Positions 9,264-17,439 of a stretch of 34,645 nt of DNA are shown here, one piece after another (positions within the stretch are counted from its first letter, which is position 1; every line of letters begins with the position of its first letter). The translations under genes and the position numbers were made by a program. Under the pieces are notes generated by a model, which saw only the letters and a program-made list of their open reading frames with translations, ran no database searches and was not told where the DNA came from. The stretch lies in contig JAHXHS010000052.1 in the NCBI GenBank assembly GCA_025656455.1, forward strand, positions 1 through 34,645, read 5' to 3'. The DNA comes from Candidatus Thiodiazotropha sp. (ex Epidulcina cf. delphinae). Its GTDB lineage: Bacteria > Pseudomonadota > Gammaproteobacteria > Chromatiales > Chromatiaceae.

Positions 9264-10094
9264 ATGACATATTCACTGTTTTTTTGCATTGCAGCATCGA
9301 TTCTTCTCTCTGCCTGTACGGATCCGAGTCTCCGATTTGACCGGACGGCCCACGAATACGGTTTCCACAGAGTCGAGCTTGTGGGCAAGGGGTATGCCCA
9401 CGCGGTATTCAGCAATGGGCGGCAGGAGGCCTTGCCCAGGCTGCATGTCTATCTGGGTGGGGACGGCACACCCTGGATCGGTCGATACCGGGTTGCCAGG
9501 GACCCCACCCCGCGGAATCCCCTGATTTTGGCGCTGATGGCCCAGGACGACAGCCCCAGCATCTACTTGGGCCGACCCTGTTATCACGGCGAGTCAGACA
9601 GCGAACCCTGCTCGCCAGCGATTTGGACCTCTGCCCGCTACTCCGCCGAGGTGATCGAAAGCATGGAACGGGTATTGCGGGGCATCGTGGAAGATGACGA
9701 CTATTCCGAACTTGTCTTTATCGGCTTTAGCGGGGGAGGCAGCCTAGCGATGTTTCTGGCCCGAAGATTCCCGGAAACCCGCGCCATCGTCACCTTGGCC
9801 GGCAATCTTGATATCCATGCCTGGGCCAGCCATCACGATTATGATCCTCTTGATGGGTCGTTGAACCCGAAATCGATGGCCCCTTTGCCGAACCGGATCC
9901 GCCAATACCATCTGGCCGGAGCTAAGGACGGGAATATTCCCCCAGGGATCATACAGGGGGCGCTGGGTAACCAGTCAAACAGTCAGTTCATCATTTTCGA
10001 GGATTTTACCCACACCTGTTGCTGGAAAAAGGTGTGGCGGGATGTATTGGCCTGCGTCAGCGAGGCGTGTGAATGGGCCCACAGCCAGCCCTAA
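9264..10094 (+). CDS. Alpha/beta-hydrolase-fold lipoprotein
   Basis: 276 residues from the ATG at 9264. The signal peptide ends in lipobox LLSAC (Cys18) with Thr at +2, so outer-membrane anchoring is expected. A nucleophile elbow GFSGGGS places the catalytic Ser at 156. A later AGAKDG segment and a DFTHTCCW segment are plausible sites for the Asp and His of the triad. Several cysteine pairs suggest disulfides in the periplasm. It is divergent from the caspase-like lipoprotein, with only 83 bp between the start codons, so a shared divergent promoter region is likely. The substrate (ester or peptide) cannot be read from the sequence. Confidence 0.82.
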   Translation: MTYSLFFCIAASILLSACTDPSLRFDRTAHEYGFHRVELVGKGYAHAVFSNGRQEALPRLHVYLGGDGTPWIGRYRVARDPTPRNPLILALMAQDDSPSIYLGRPCYHGESDSEPCSPAIWTSARYSAEVIESMERVLRGIVEDDDYSELVFIGFSGGGSLAMFLARRFPETRAIVTLAGNLDIHAWASHHDYDPLDGSLNPKSMAPLPNRIRQYHLAGAKDGNIPPGIIQGALGNQSNSQFIIFEDFTHTCCWKKVWRDVLACVSEACEWAHSQP

Positions 10095-10098
10095 GCAG

Positions 10099-10113
10099 GC
10101 TCCCTGCGGGAGC
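10099..10113. terminator. Hairpin between convergent genes
   Basis: GCTCCC-TGC-GGGAGC stem-loop in the 22-bp gap between convergent stop codons at 10094 and 10117. A longer AGCAGGC/GCCTGCT pairing flanks it. There is no T tract, so a bidirectional terminator role is only likely. Confidence 0.4.
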
Positions 10114-10116
10114 GGA

Positions 10117-11610
10117 TCATCGGGCTGCCTGCTTGCTGAACTGATTTTTCAAATCGATCAATCCCTGGTGCCGGGGGAGGCTGTCCAACGCTTTCGTGAG
10201 CTGCTTTATCCCCTCTTCATGATCGCCTGATCGCAGGTGTTCCCTGAGACGCTCTTCGATGCGATCGCCTAACGCTTGCAGACCCTCCACAGCCTGCCTG
10301 TTGTTCTGGTGCATGACCAGAATCTGCTGATAGGCATCATAGGCGCTGCTGCCGGAGGGTTCGAGATAGCGGCCAACCAGTACATGGACCTCGGCGACCT
10401 CAAGCAGATTAGCCACCTTCTCCTGGGTGTCGGCGTCGAGGGTGGCGGTATCCTCAAGGACGGTCTCCGGTTGGATGTCGTTTGGCTGGCCGAAAAAGAG
10501 CATCGCCGCAACTGTCACCACCAGGGAGAGGGCGCCAGCCGAGGCAACCGGGACCAGCCACTTGGGACGCATCTCGTCCCGCCCCGCGCGAGGGCCGGAC
10601 ATCTCCCGGAGGAACTGGGTGGCATCGGTGGTGCGCTTCTCTCGTTCGAACGCCAGGCCGTGGAAGATGGCTTGCCAGATCTCCTTGGGCAACTCCTTGG
10701 GGCGGCGCGGTTTGAGTTCCAGGTCCCGGGCGTATGTCGCCGGTTTGCGACCGAAGGGATGTGTCCCGGCGAGCAATTCATAGGCGACGACCGCCAAGCC
10801 GTAGACATCGTCACGGGGGTCCGGCGCTCCATACTCGAGCATTTCACAACTGGCGTAGGTCGGGGTCAGGGCGCCGAGGGAGCCTGGATCGAATACCGTC
10901 GCATCTTCGACGACCCGGTCTGAATCCTTGGCTGCCCGGGCGATACCGAAATCCACCACCTTGATGACATTTTTCGAGGTCAGGAAGACGTTTCCCGGCT
11001 TGAAGTCGGAGTGAACGATCTTTTCCGAGTGGGCATAGGCCAGGGCGCGGCTCATCTGCTCGATGATCGACAGGGCCTCTTGGAAGGGCAGGGTGCCGGG
11101 GCGGAGTCGTCGGATCAGCTGATCCAGCGGCTCTCCCTCCAGCAGCTCCATGGTCATGAAGACATTGGGGCCGTCTCGGTCGAAATCGTAAACGGTGACA
11201 ATATTGGGATGGGCCAGTTGTTGGGCCTTCTTGCTCTCGCGCTGCAGGGCGATGAATGAATCCGGATTCGTCTGAAAATCCTTCGACAGCACCTTGACCG
11301 CGATATAGGGCTCCCTGTCCATGGCCTCGACCTTCCTGAGATCTCTGGCCTTATAGACCACGCCCATGCCGCCACGTCCCAGCATCTCTTCGAGAACGAA
11401 TCGATTTTTCAGCACTGAACCGATGGTCACCACCTCGGAGGTCGCATTGGCCAGCTCTTCGGAAATGGCGGTCAAGGCCTGGGTGGAGGCCTGTGCCGGA
11501 TCCGTAACCGGGCTGGTGGTATCAGCGCCGGTCTGGCTCTCTACGGTTTTGGTGGTAGCCAGTTTTGTCGCTTCATCTCGGGATACCGGACGATCATCTT
11601 TTGTAGCCAT
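10117..11610 (-). CDS. Membrane-anchored Hanks-type serine/threonine protein kinase
   Basis: 497 residues. A ~65-residue acidic/Thr-rich N-terminal tail leads into a complete kinase domain (about 70-340). It has a glycine loop LGRGGMGVVYKA (78-88), catalytic Lys106 in AVKVL, catalytic loop HSDFKPGN (Asp202; the usual HRD arginine is serine) and DFG at 220-222. One transmembrane segment (351-374) follows the kinase, so the ~120-residue C-terminal helical, TPR-like region lies in the periplasm. The loss of the HRD arginine suggests it may not depend on activation-loop phosphorylation. It is convergent with the hydrolase gene; its targets are unknown, and neighbouring genes give no clear partner. 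Confidence 0.92.
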   Translation of the reverse strand: MATKDDRPVSRDEATKLATTKTVESQTGADTTSPVTDPAQASTQALTAISEELANATSEVVTIGSVLKNRFVLEEMLGRGGMGVVYKARDLRKVEAMDREPYIAVKVLSKDFQTNPDSFIALQRESKKAQQLAHPNIVTVYDFDRDGPNVFMTMELLEGEPLDQLIRRLRPGTLPFQEALSIIEQMSRALAYAHSEKIVHSDFKPGNVFLTSKNVIKVVDFGIARAAKDSDRVVEDATVFDPGSLGALTPTYASCEMLEYGAPDPRDDVYGLAVVAYELLAGTHPFGRKPATYARDLELKPRRPKELPKEIWQAIFHGLAFEREKRTTDATQFLREMSGPRAGRDEMRPKWLVPVASAGALSLVVTVAAMLFFGQPNDIQPETVLEDTATLDADTQEKVANLLEVAEVHVLVGRYLEPSGSSAYDAYQQILVMHQNNRQAVEGLQALGDRIEERLREHLRSGDHEEGIKQLTKALDSLPRHQGLIDLKNQFSKQAAR

Positions 11611-11703
11611 AATCTACCTTAAATAGCTGCCTGAAGCGTTTGCAGAGAATACCGAAAAAAGACGCATGAATCACGGTCAATCGCAGTCGGATGATTATTC
11701 ACT

Positions 11704-11770
11704 CCTATAGTCAATCCCTATGGCCTTAATCAGAATTAGATCTTGGACAAGACTATTCGCTTGGTAAATA
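11704..11770 (+). promoter_or_regulatory. CynR-type composite promoter, copy 1 (porin)
   Basis: ATAG (11707-11710)-N7-CTAT (11718-11721) forms a LysR T-N11-A dyad. After 21 bp comes TTGGAC (-35, 11743-11748), a 16-bp spacer, then TGG-TAAATA (extended -10, 11765-11770). The segment TTAATCAGAATTAG between dyad and -35 is also conserved in copies 2 and 4. It drives the porin at 11947 with a leader of about 170 nt. An inverted repeat GAGTCAA/TTGACTC at 11802-11829 lies in that leader. Confidence 0.8.
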
Positions 11771-11946
11771 GTTAGCGAAAGCGAAGTTAAGGGTTAGTGA
11801 TGAGTCAATAGGATGAGGCATGTTGACTCTTCCGATGATCCGCGGGAGCCAGCAAGTCGCTCCCTCCATAGCAGTGCCAATAACAAAAGCCGGGGAATGC
11901 GGATGACATCCGGCTATACCTGTTCATTGTCTGAGGAGGAAAGTGC

Positions 11947-13410
11947 ATGCAACTATTCAATTCCGCGTCATGTCTGATGGCGGTCACCGCTTTCGTCGCC
12001 GCACAGGGCGCCGTCGCAGTAGGTCTACCCGACGTTTCCAATACTCATCAAGGCAAGGTATTGCCGGAAACAGCCGAATTCACCAGCGCAATCACAACCG
12101 GCAAGCCCGACGTATGGCTCCGGCTACGCTATGAGGATGTAGAGGACGATATCCCCGCAGGGTCACCCCTGACCGGTACCGAAGACGCCGAGTTGTTGAG
12201 CCTGCGCGCCGCGTTGGGCTATACCACGGCCCGCTATCATGGCTTCTGGGCTCGCTTGGAGTTAGAGGCCAGCAGACGCTTAAACAGCGACAAGGCGCTC
12301 AATGTGGACGAAGATCTGACCTTTCCACCCGGGCCGGCCGGTTCTCGTATCGCCGAGGGTCATGCCCTGATCCCGGATAACAACTTCGAAGAGATCAACG
12401 AGGCCTACTTCGGCTGGCGCAGCGCAACGGGAGGTTGCCCAAACGCACCGGGGGCATGCAACGGCCACACCTCGTTCAAGCTGGGACGGCAAGCCATTAT
12501 CTATAACAATCACCGCTGGGTGGGCAACATCGTTTGGCGCCAGAACTTTCAGTCCTATGATGCCTTTCGGATCGACAACAGCTCGATCGATAATCTCAGT
12601 ATCTCATACGCCTATGTCGATCGCGTAAACCGCCTGTTCGGCGATGACTCGGCATTCAGGGAGTATGAAATGAACAACTCCCACCTCATCAATGTGGCCT
12701 ATACGCTTCCCTTCGGCAAGCTGACCGGTTATGCCTATCTATTGGACTTTGATGACAATACGCGCACTCCCTTCCCTGAGGGCGTGGGGGTTGGTCCGGG
12801 CATCACCAACTTCGATTCGGATACCTGGGGCCTGCGATTCGTGGGTAAGCACATGATCAGCGATGGCTTTACCCTACTGACCGAACTGGAGTGGGCGAAT
12901 CAGGATCCCAGCGGCGATGCGGGTCCCACGCTAGACGACAATGACTACATCAACATCGAGATCGGTGGCGCCTTCGACGTGGCCGGTAAGCCGGTGGTCG
13001 TGAAGCTGGGTCATGAGGTTCTGGAAGGCAACGGTACAAATGCCCTGCAAACGCCCCTTGCCACGGTACACGCCTTCAACGGCTGGAGCGACAAATTCGT
13101 CGGCGCCCCCGGTGGCTCGGCGACCCCGGCCGGCGGCCTCAAGGACACCAGCGTCACGGTAGTGGTCAAGGGCCTGTTAGCCAGCCTGATCGGTCCGTCC
13201 AAACTGGTCTTCCAGTATCACGACTACGAGGCTGATCAGACGGTAGGCGGTATCAGCGACTATGGAGACGAGTGGGGCGTGCTGTTTGGCAAGCCGTTTA
13301 CCAAGGAGTGGCTGGGCGTGGTGAAATACGCCAGCTTCGACGACGCTGGCGATGGCTTCAGCTTCGATACGGAGAAATTCTGGCTGATGGCTCAGTACCG
13401 GTTCAAATAG
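11947..13410 (+). CDS. Outer-membrane porin, alginate-export/OprD-like beta-barrel
   Basis: 487 residues, start ATG 11947 behind GAGGAGGAAAG. A signal peptide (first ~24 residues, ending near AVA) is followed by alternating beta-strand sequence typical of a channel (DVWLRLRYEDVEDD, WARLELEASRRL, KLTGYAYLLDFDD) and ends WLMAQYRFK, a usual barrel terminus. There is one possible disulfide pair (GGCPNAPGAC). I infer a passive outer-membrane channel. Its promoter is a copy of the four-member CynR-type element, so thiocyanate or cyanate entry is the likely job. Family assignment rests on overall pattern and is less certain than the porin call itself. Confidence 0.8.
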   Translation: MQLFNSASCLMAVTAFVAAQGAVAVGLPDVSNTHQGKVLPETAEFTSAITTGKPDVWLRLRYEDVEDDIPAGSPLTGTEDAELLSLRAALGYTTARYHGFWARLELEASRRLNSDKALNVDEDLTFPPGPAGSRIAEGHALIPDNNFEEINEAYFGWRSATGGCPNAPGACNGHTSFKLGRQAIIYNNHRWVGNIVWRQNFQSYDAFRIDNSSIDNLSISYAYVDRVNRLFGDDSAFREYEMNNSHLINVAYTLPFGKLTGYAYLLDFDDNTRTPFPEGVGVGPGITNFDSDTWGLRFVGKHMISDGFTLLTELEWANQDPSGDAGPTLDDNDYINIEIGGAFDVAGKPVVVKLGHEVLEGNGTNALQTPLATVHAFNGWSDKFVGAPGGSATPAGGLKDTSVTVVVKGLLASLIGPSKLVFQYHDYEADQTVGGISDYGDEWGVLFGKPFTKEWLGVVKYASFDDAGDGFSFDTEKFWLMAQYRFK

Positions 13411-13433
13411 CCCGGCCGGGATGGTATTGCGCG

Positions 13434-13500
13434 CCTATAGCTAACGCCTATGGAGTTAATCAGAATTAGGTCTTGGACAAATAGCGTTGCGTGGTAAATA
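13434..13500 (+). promoter_or_regulatory. CynR-type composite promoter, copy 2 (cbiM-like gene)
   Basis: ATAG (13437-13440)-N7-CTAT (13448-13451), 21 bp, TTGGAC (13473-13478), 16 bp, TAAATA (13495-13500) preceded by TGG. Similarity to copy 4 continues about 25 nt beyond the -10 (GTTTC.CTTAA...GCTTG...GATGC). It sits 24 bp after the porin stop codon, so cbiM has its own regulated promoter. The leader to 13696 is about 190 nt. Confidence 0.82.
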
Positions 13501-13695
13501 GTTTCTCTTAATGACGGCTTGTTCGGATGCTATGAGGAAGTGTGCAAGACCATGTCGTCTCGTAGAGAACTGAAGTGATACTTTGAGTTGGCGATGCCTG
13601 TTCATCCCACCTTAGGTGTCGTGGCAATAGTAAACCGTCGCCAGCGCTCCGTTTGGCGGCATGATCATACATAAGTGAGAGAAGAGGGGGTACAG

Positions 13696-14376
13696 ATGCA
13701 TATTGAACCAGGCGTCGTCGATGGCGCAAAAATAGCGCTTAGCTATGTTACGGCTGTAGGTGCGGTTGGCTATGCGGCCAAACTCGCGCTGAGTACGGTT
13801 AAGCATGACGGTGTCGCTCCGCTTGCTGTTCGCAGCATGATAGCGACAGTCCTCGTATTCTGCTTTTTCCAGGTCTTGCCGCACTATCCGGTTGGCGTGT
13901 CCGAAGTGCACTTCATCCTCGGCGCAACACTCTTTCTGATCTTCGGCGCTGGCCCTGCCGCCATCGGTTTGGCGCTGGGCTTGCTGGCACAGGGGCTCTT
14001 TTTCGCGCCAACGGATCTGCCTCAGTATGGCATGAATGTAACGAGCCTGTTAGTGCCGTTGCTGCTTGTCGACGCCATGGCACGCCGCTTGATTCCGCAA
14101 AAGACCGCCTACAAGGATATCAAATACCGCCAAGCCCTGGCGATGTCGACAGCCTACCAGGGCGGCGTCATAGCCTGGGTTGCATTCTGGGCTTTTTACG
14201 GCAACGGATTTGGTGCGGAGAATCTCGCGCAAGTCGGTTCGTTCAGTGCCGCCTATGCGCTAGTTATTGTTGTAGAGCCGGTTTTGGATCTGGCGGTTCT
14301 TGCCGTCGCCAAATCCCTGCATCAACTCAAAGACAGCAAGGTATTCCATCCGCGTCTCTACCGGGCTGCCGCTTAA
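13696..14376 (+). CDS. CbiM-like cobalt transport membrane protein
   Basis: 226 residues from ATG 13696, behind GAGGGGG; this start gives the MHIEPG N-terminus matching the MHI-type metal-binding N-terminus of CbiM/NikM S-components, in which His2 helps coordinate Co(II) or Ni(II). About six hydrophobic helices follow (for example FILGATLFLIFGAGPAAIG, LGLLAQGLFF). CbiM proteins belong to energy-coupling-factor importers and normally work with CbiN, CbiQ and CbiO; none of these is in the window. Because thiocyanate hydrolase is a cobalt enzyme and this gene shares its promoter type, cobalt supply for that enzyme is the inferred role. Nickel cannot be excluded. Confidence 0.8.
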   Translation: MHIEPGVVDGAKIALSYVTAVGAVGYAAKLALSTVKHDGVAPLAVRSMIATVLVFCFFQVLPHYPVGVSEVHFILGATLFLIFGAGPAAIGLALGLLAQGLFFAPTDLPQYGMNVTSLLVPLLLVDAMARRLIPQKTAYKDIKYRQALAMSTAYQGGVIAWVAFWAFYGNGFGAENLAQVGSFSAAYALVIVVEPVLDLAVLAVAKSLHQLKDSKVFHPRLYRAAA

Positions 14377-14389
14377 TTAACGGAATCGG

Positions 14390-14423
14390 GTCTCCGGCAA
14401 CTGTGCCGGAGACGAGACCTTTT
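14390..14423 (+). terminator. Rho-independent terminator after the cbiM-like gene
   Basis: Perfect 10-bp stem (14390-14399 with 14404-14413), 4-nt loop ACTG, then TTTT at 14420-14423. It starts 14 bp after the cbiM stop codon, so it should separate cbiM from the cynS operon. Confidence 0.7.
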
Positions 14424-14501
14424 GCGCCAACCGCATTCACTGACCCGCGGCGAGCGCCGTTGCCCTGCTAAGAGCTTCGTATAAACGCAAGCCATCTCAT
14501 C

Positions 14502-14532
14502 GAATCGGAGCGGCAGACCGCCGCTCCGATTC
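14502..14532 (+). promoter_or_regulatory. Strong hairpin upstream of cynS
   Basis: A 13-bp stem (14502-14514 with 14520-14532) and a 5-nt loop, without a T tract. A second, weaker structure (GGGTAT 14562-14567 with ATACCC 14590-14595, plus TATGTT/AACATA at 14578-14592) lies just before the cynS ribosome-binding site. Attenuation, mRNA stabilisation or an operator are all possible. Confidence 0.4.
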
Positions 14533-14622
14533 AATTTCGTCATACGGACGCGGGGAAAGGTGGGTATTGGTTCCGCCTATGTTCCCAACATACCCGTTTT
14601 GAAATAAGAAGGAACAAAATTG

Positions 14623-15063
14623 ATGAACAAAGCTGAAATGAAAGAGATCATCTCCGAGGCCAAATTCGAAAAAGGTCTGAAGTGGAGTGACATCGCAAAA
14701 GCCGCTGGCCTTTCCACTGAGTACACCTGCTCCGCATGCCTCGGCATGAATCACCTGGACAAACAGCAGGCGGATATCGTGGCTGAGTTGCTCGGCTTGG
14801 GCGATGAGGTTTCGATGGCTCTGCAAAGTTTTCCGCATAAAACCTGGAATCAGGCGATCCCCACCGATCCGGTAATCTACCGTTGGTACGAGATCGTCGG
14901 CGTTTACGGCGAAACCATCAAGGAATTGATCCACGAGAAGTTCGGTGACGGCATCATGAGCGCCATCGATTTTACGATGGAGATCGACAAACAGGAGGAC
15001 CCGAAGGGTGACCGGGTGGTGGCTACACTGAATGGCAAGTTTCTGCCTTATAAATCCTGGTAA
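14623..15063 (+). CDS. cynS: Cyanase (cyanate hydratase)
   Basis: 146 residues, ATG 14623 behind AGAAGGA. It aligns well with E. coli CynS (156 aa), with a shorter N-terminus. The catalytic triad is present: Arg87 and Glu90 in IYRWYE, and Ser113 in DGIMSAIDF (E. coli Arg96, Glu99, Ser122). The first ~75 residues are the helix-turn-helix-like oligomerisation domain. Cyanase converts cyanate plus bicarbonate to carbamate and CO2, and thus to NH3 and 2 CO2, in the cytoplasm. It begins a three-gene unit with a methyltransferase (21-bp gap) and glcF. Next to thiocyanate hydrolase it would detoxify cyanate or use it as nitrogen and carbon source. No cynT carbonic anhydrase is visible. Confidence 0.96.
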   Translation: MNKAEMKEIISEAKFEKGLKWSDIAKAAGLSTEYTCSACLGMNHLDKQQADIVAELLGLGDEVSMALQSFPHKTWNQAIPTDPVIYRWYEIVGVYGETIKELIHEKFGDGIMSAIDFTMEIDKQEDPKGDRVVATLNGKFLPYKSW

Positions 15064-15084
15064 CGATGCATGGCGCCGTGAAGC

Positions 15085-15906
15085 ATGGTTACACGCGACC
15101 CGCACCGATTCGTCAATGAGCTTGATGAGGCTGCCGTTGAACGCCTTATTGCGCGGCTCGAAAGCCGCGCAAAAGACGCCGTCTTTACCAGGTTGTTTGA
15201 CAAGTACGCCGCTCGACTGGCTCTCCCGCCGTCTGCTCAAGTATTGGAGGTCGGCTGCGGCACTGGCGCAATGATGCGATTTCTTGCAAAGCGCAGCGAT
15301 TTTTCAGGCAAGGCGATCGGTGTTGATCAAAGCCCTCCGTTTATTGAAGCCGCAACCGGATTCGCACAACGGGAGCGTGTCGACGACAGGGTCGCTTTTC
15401 GAATCGGTGACGCCCACAACCTGGATTTCCCGGCTGCGGCGTTCGATGCGGTCATCGCCAATACGCTGATCAGCCACGTCACAGAGCCGGAAACGGTGCT
15501 TCGAGAGATGGCTCGCGTCGTTCGTCCGGGCGGCACAGTGGCCATTTTTGACGGTGATTACGCCTCTTTGACTTATGCCTTTCCCGATCACGATTTCGGC
15601 CATCAAATGGATGTGGCCCTGGCAAGCGCCTCATTCAATAATCCGCGGATCATGCGCGACTTGCCGCGTCTGTTGCCGGCGTTCGGGCTGGAGGTGAATG
15701 CGGCTTGGGGCGATGCTGTGGTCGAAATCGGCAACGGGAGCTACTTCAAGTCTTTTGCAGAAACCTATGCGCCATATGTGACGGGCGCGGGTTTGTTACC
15801 GGCAGAGGCGGTTGAGGGTTGGCTGGCGGCACAACGACAAGCGATGGAGAACGGTACGTTTTTCGCGTCGTGCACTTATTACACTTATCTGGCGCAGCGG
15901 AGTTGA
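15085..15906 (+). CDS. Class I SAM-dependent methyltransferase
   Basis: 273 residues from ATG 15085, 21 bp after cynS and 12 bp before glcF, so probably cotranscribed with both. Motif I VLEVGCGTGAM (53-63), the acidic end of strand beta-2 (GVDQS), a GDAHNLDFP segment and the motif RVVRPGGTVAIFDGD place it in the UbiE/Methyltransf_11 type fold. The long C-terminal part (about 170-273) has no motif I can assign to a substrate. Its position in a thiocyanate/cyanate locus makes a small thiol or thiocyanate anion a conceivable acceptor, but this is speculation from context only. Confidence 0.85.
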   Translation: MVTRDPHRFVNELDEAAVERLIARLESRAKDAVFTRLFDKYAARLALPPSAQVLEVGCGTGAMMRFLAKRSDFSGKAIGVDQSPPFIEAATGFAQRERVDDRVAFRIGDAHNLDFPAAAFDAVIANTLISHVTEPETVLREMARVVRPGGTVAIFDGDYASLTYAFPDHDFGHQMDVALASASFNNPRIMRDLPRLLPAFGLEVNAAWGDAVVEIGNGSYFKSFAETYAPYVTGAGLLPAEAVEGWLAAQRQAMENGTFFASCTYYTYLAQRS

Positions 15907-15918
15907 TGGAAAGGGAAG

Positions 15919-17208
15919 ATGCAAATTAACTTCACCCAACAACAGCTTGCCGAGCCGGCGATGGCGAGTTCCTACGTGGAGCTGTGCGCTTGTCTGCAAT
16001 GTGACTACTGCACCCCAAACTGTCCCACCTATCAACTAATGGGCGATGAGTTTGACAGTTCGCGCGGTCGGATCCACCTGATCAAGGATATGCTGGAGAG
16101 CGACTGCAAGCCGGATGAGAAAACGGTCACACATATCGACCAATGCCTCTCTTGCCTGGCGTGCATGTCCACCTGTCCGTCAAGCGTTCACTATATGCAT
16201 TTGCTGGATCATGCCCGGGAGTATATCGAACAGAAGCATCAACGTCCGTTGTATGATCGGGCGTTGCGTTGGATGCTGGCGCAGCTTCTACCCTATCCGG
16301 GGCGCTTTCGGCTGGCCATGCGCGGCGCCCGGTTGGTGAAACCGTTGGCCTTTGTCATGCCCAGGAAGATCCGTGGAATGATTGAGTACACCCCCGACAG
16401 ACTGCCTCCACCCAGTGTGAATGAGAAGCCGCAGTGCTTCCCGGCGATGGGTGAACGCAAGCGCCGCGTGGCGCTGATGACAGGCTGCGCGCAAAAGACG
16501 TTGAATACGGATATCAATGATGCGACGATCCGCATTCTGCGTCGTCATGGCTGTGAGGTCGTGGTTGCGCAAGACACCGGCTGTTGCGGCGCGTTGACCC
16601 ATCACATGGGAAAGACCAGGGAGAGCCATGCCGCGGCTGCCAGGAACATACGCGCCTGGATGAAAGAGGTGAATGGTGCGGGATTGGATGCGATTGTGAT
16701 CAATACCAGTGGTTGTGGCACTGTGGTCAAGGACTATGCTCACATGTTCAGAGATGGAGAGCAGGCAGAGGATGCCGCGACGATCTCCAGGTTGGCTAAA
16801 GATATCTCCGAGTTGCTGGCGGATATCGAACTGAATCACAATCCGATGCCCGGTTTGCGCGTCGCCTACCATGCCACCTGTTCCCTGCAATTCGGCCAGC
16901 GGATCAGATTTACCCCAAAGCGGCTACTGAAGTCGGCGGGTTTTACCGTGATCGAGCCCAGGGACTCACACGCCTGCTGCGGCGCTGGCGGAACCTATAA
17001 CCTGTTGCAACCAGAGATTTCGGAGCGGTTAAAGGCGCGTAAGGTTAAGGCGCTGGAAGAGGGCGCGCCGGATGTGATCGCCGCAGGCAATATCGGCTGT
17101 ATGATGCAGATCGGCTCCGCCACCGGATTGCCGGTGGTCCACACAGTGGAATTGCTGGATTGGGCGACAGGCGGGCCGATGCCTCGCGCCTTGGAGGAGT
17201 ATTCTTAA
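15919..17208 (+). CDS. glcF: GlcF-like iron-sulfur protein (two 4Fe-4S clusters, two CCG domains)
   Basis: 429 residues, ATG 15919. Two ferredoxin-type motifs are complete: C25-xx-C28-xx-C31-xxx-C35-P and C76-xx-C79-xx-C82-xxx-C86-P. Two cysteine-rich CCG domains follow (GCCGALTHHMG and ACCGAGGTYNLL). Length and order match GlcF, the Fe-S subunit of glycolate oxidase that passes electrons from the flavin subunits GlcD/GlcE to the quinone pool. No glcD or glcE lies in the window, so it either serves distant partners or a different dehydrogenase. It ends the cynS-methyltransferase operon. CCG-domain proteins also occur in LutA and HdrB-like systems, so the glycolate assignment is by best resemblance. 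Confidence 0.85.
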   Translation: MQINFTQQQLAEPAMASSYVELCACLQCDYCTPNCPTYQLMGDEFDSSRGRIHLIKDMLESDCKPDEKTVTHIDQCLSCLACMSTCPSSVHYMHLLDHAREYIEQKHQRPLYDRALRWMLAQLLPYPGRFRLAMRGARLVKPLAFVMPRKIRGMIEYTPDRLPPPSVNEKPQCFPAMGERKRRVALMTGCAQKTLNTDINDATIRILRRHGCEVVVAQDTGCCGALTHHMGKTRESHAAAARNIRAWMKEVNGAGLDAIVINTSGCGTVVKDYAHMFRDGEQAEDAATISRLAKDISELLADIELNHNPMPGLRVAYHATCSLQFGQRIRFTPKRLLKSAGFTVIEPRDSHACCGAGGTYNLLQPEISERLKARKVKALEEGAPDVIAAGNIGCMMQIGSATGLPVVHTVELLDWATGGPMPRALEEYS

Positions 17209-17277
17209 ACTCAAGTTTCGGAGTTCAAATTTAACTCGTTCCCATGTTCTATGTGGGACCGCACAATGTGAACGGGG

Positions 17278-17415
17278 CGTAGGGTGCGGCCCTGCCGCAC
17301 CATGCTGGGTTGCGCTCCTGTTTGCTATGACGGATTTCTTCACTTCGCGGCCCCTTGACCCAATACCTTGGGTTCCAGGGCTTCAAGTTACGGTGCGGCA
17401 GGGCCGCACCCTACG
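17278..17415. repeat. Inverted pair of REP-like hairpin repeats
   Basis: Two 24-bp copies in perfect inverted orientation (17278-17301 and 17392-17415), 90 bp apart. Each copy is itself a hairpin, GGTGCGGC-CCT-GCCGCACC, with a TAGG-type flank. A third, one-mismatch copy is at 31224-31247. Such paired REPs can be mobilised by REP-associated transposases, but none is seen here. They lie between glcF and cynR. Confidence 0.7.
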
Positions 17416-17439
17416 AAACTAGTGGATGTCTGTTTAGAA

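Noticed and set aside
13501..13695. Possible cobalamin or cobalt riboswitch in the cbiM leader
   Set aside because: I looked for the cobalamin box and other conserved B12-element segments and did not find a convincing match; the shared LysR-type promoter explains control better.
14497..15240. 247-codon minus-strand frame across cynS
   Set aside because: cynS has all catalytic residues on the plus strand, and the antisense product has no family signature.
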